Assembly: GCF_004565475.1 (NCBI RefSeq)
Contig: NZ_SRHX01000002.1
Coordinates: 1 to 64,000, forward strand
Reading direction: 5' to 3'
From: Lonepinella koalarum
Lineage (GTDB): Bacteria; Pseudomonadota; Gammaproteobacteria; Enterobacterales; Pasteurellaceae
Length of the DNA stretch: 64,000 nt
This document shows positions 63,821-64,000 of the stretch, piece by piece. Below the pieces are notes generated by a model that saw nothing but the letters and a program-made list of their open reading frames with translations, was not told where the DNA came from and did not search any database. How positions within the stretch are numbered: the first letter of the stretch is position 1; each line of letters starts with the position of its first letter. A program made the position numbers and the translations under genes.

Positions 63821-64000
63821 ATGTTTATTTTGTTATCATCATTATCCTTTCATAATTTATTTCCGATCGAAAAACGTAAGTTAAAATTATTAAGAGAGTA
63901 CTGCCGATATAGGGTGCGATTATTTTTATATAAGCAATCTATTCAACAGTTGTCAGACTATTTAATCGCACATTCTATATGGCAACCTGTTTTTCAGAAA
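63821..64000 (+). CDS. Partial gene at the window edge, possibly DUF535 (VirK/YbjX)
   Basis: ATG 63821 opens a frame that runs to the edge (60 codons). The protein (FPIEKRKLKLLREYCRYRVRLFLYK then LSDYLIAHSIWQPVFQK) is basic and helical. The basic 'KLK-LLR' helix followed by 'L--Y---HPLW' resembles the start of DUF535 proteins, but only the N-terminus is visible and no clear ribosome site is seen, so the family is a guess. Confidence 0.4.
   Translation, partial: MFILLSSLSFHNLFPIEKRKLKLLREYCRYRVRLFLYKQSIQQLSDYLIAHSIWQPVFQK

Overview
The window is AT-rich Pasteurellaceae DNA. The evidence is the many copies of the Haemophilus-type DNA uptake core AAGTGCGGT (several as inverted pairs inside terminators), a Haemophilus-like purL, and the overall codon use. 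I cannot fix the genus; the Haemophilus/Aggregatibacter/Avibacterium/Pasteurella side of the family fits the uptake-sequence type.

Bases 1 to about 51,333 are most of a lambdoid, short-tailed (podovirus-like) prophage. It ends on the right at a 3' tRNA-Ser fragment (attachment-site duplication) just before the host purL. The left end and integrase lie outside the window, and an IS200/IS605 (TnpB) element has cut an early phage gene at base 127/128. The leftward early region (about 8,200 to 1,600) has a promoter with repressor-like operators, a boxA antitermination site, a rightward SieB-like exclusion gene, a C4-like antisense RNA with an antirepressor operon (icd-like ORF plus ant), small genes, recT, an exonuclease and ssb. 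The immunity region (8,100-12,400) holds HigBA-like toxin-antitoxin genes, a DUF1828 gene and its overlapping partner, CI, Cro and CII. The rightward early region holds an HNH gene, an O-like protein with in-gene origin iterons, P, NinB, NinG, Q and HicAB. A late promoter followed by a terminator (17,067-17,174) precedes the late genes: terminase, portal, fibre-like coiled-coil proteins, scaffold, coat, adaptors, holin, M15 endolysin, tail protein, lysozyme, ejection proteins and a 3,442-residue polyvalent protein.

The most striking finding is a cassette present three times (1,223-1,629; 9,190-9,629; 19,566-20,043 on the minus strand). Each has a 17-bp-spaced promoter, a leader with hairpins, a 19-22 residue hydrophobic peptide ending Pro-Val/Ala-Tyr like the Ibs type I toxins, a hairpin, an antisense promoter candidate aimed back across the peptide, and a small ribbon-helix-helix gene. 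It looks like an Ibs/Sib-type toxin system coupled to a DNA-binding protein. A second candidate novelty is a paralogous two-gene pair, the second member toxin-like, placed on either side of the ejection-protein block (33,783-34,741 and 48,435-49,251).

After the prophage come purL with a PurR box, an IS3-family (IS150-type) element with a programmed frameshift signal, two tandem autotransporter genes with diverged passengers but almost identical beta-barrels and long KPE(I/T) repeat stalks, and the start of one more gene at the right edge.
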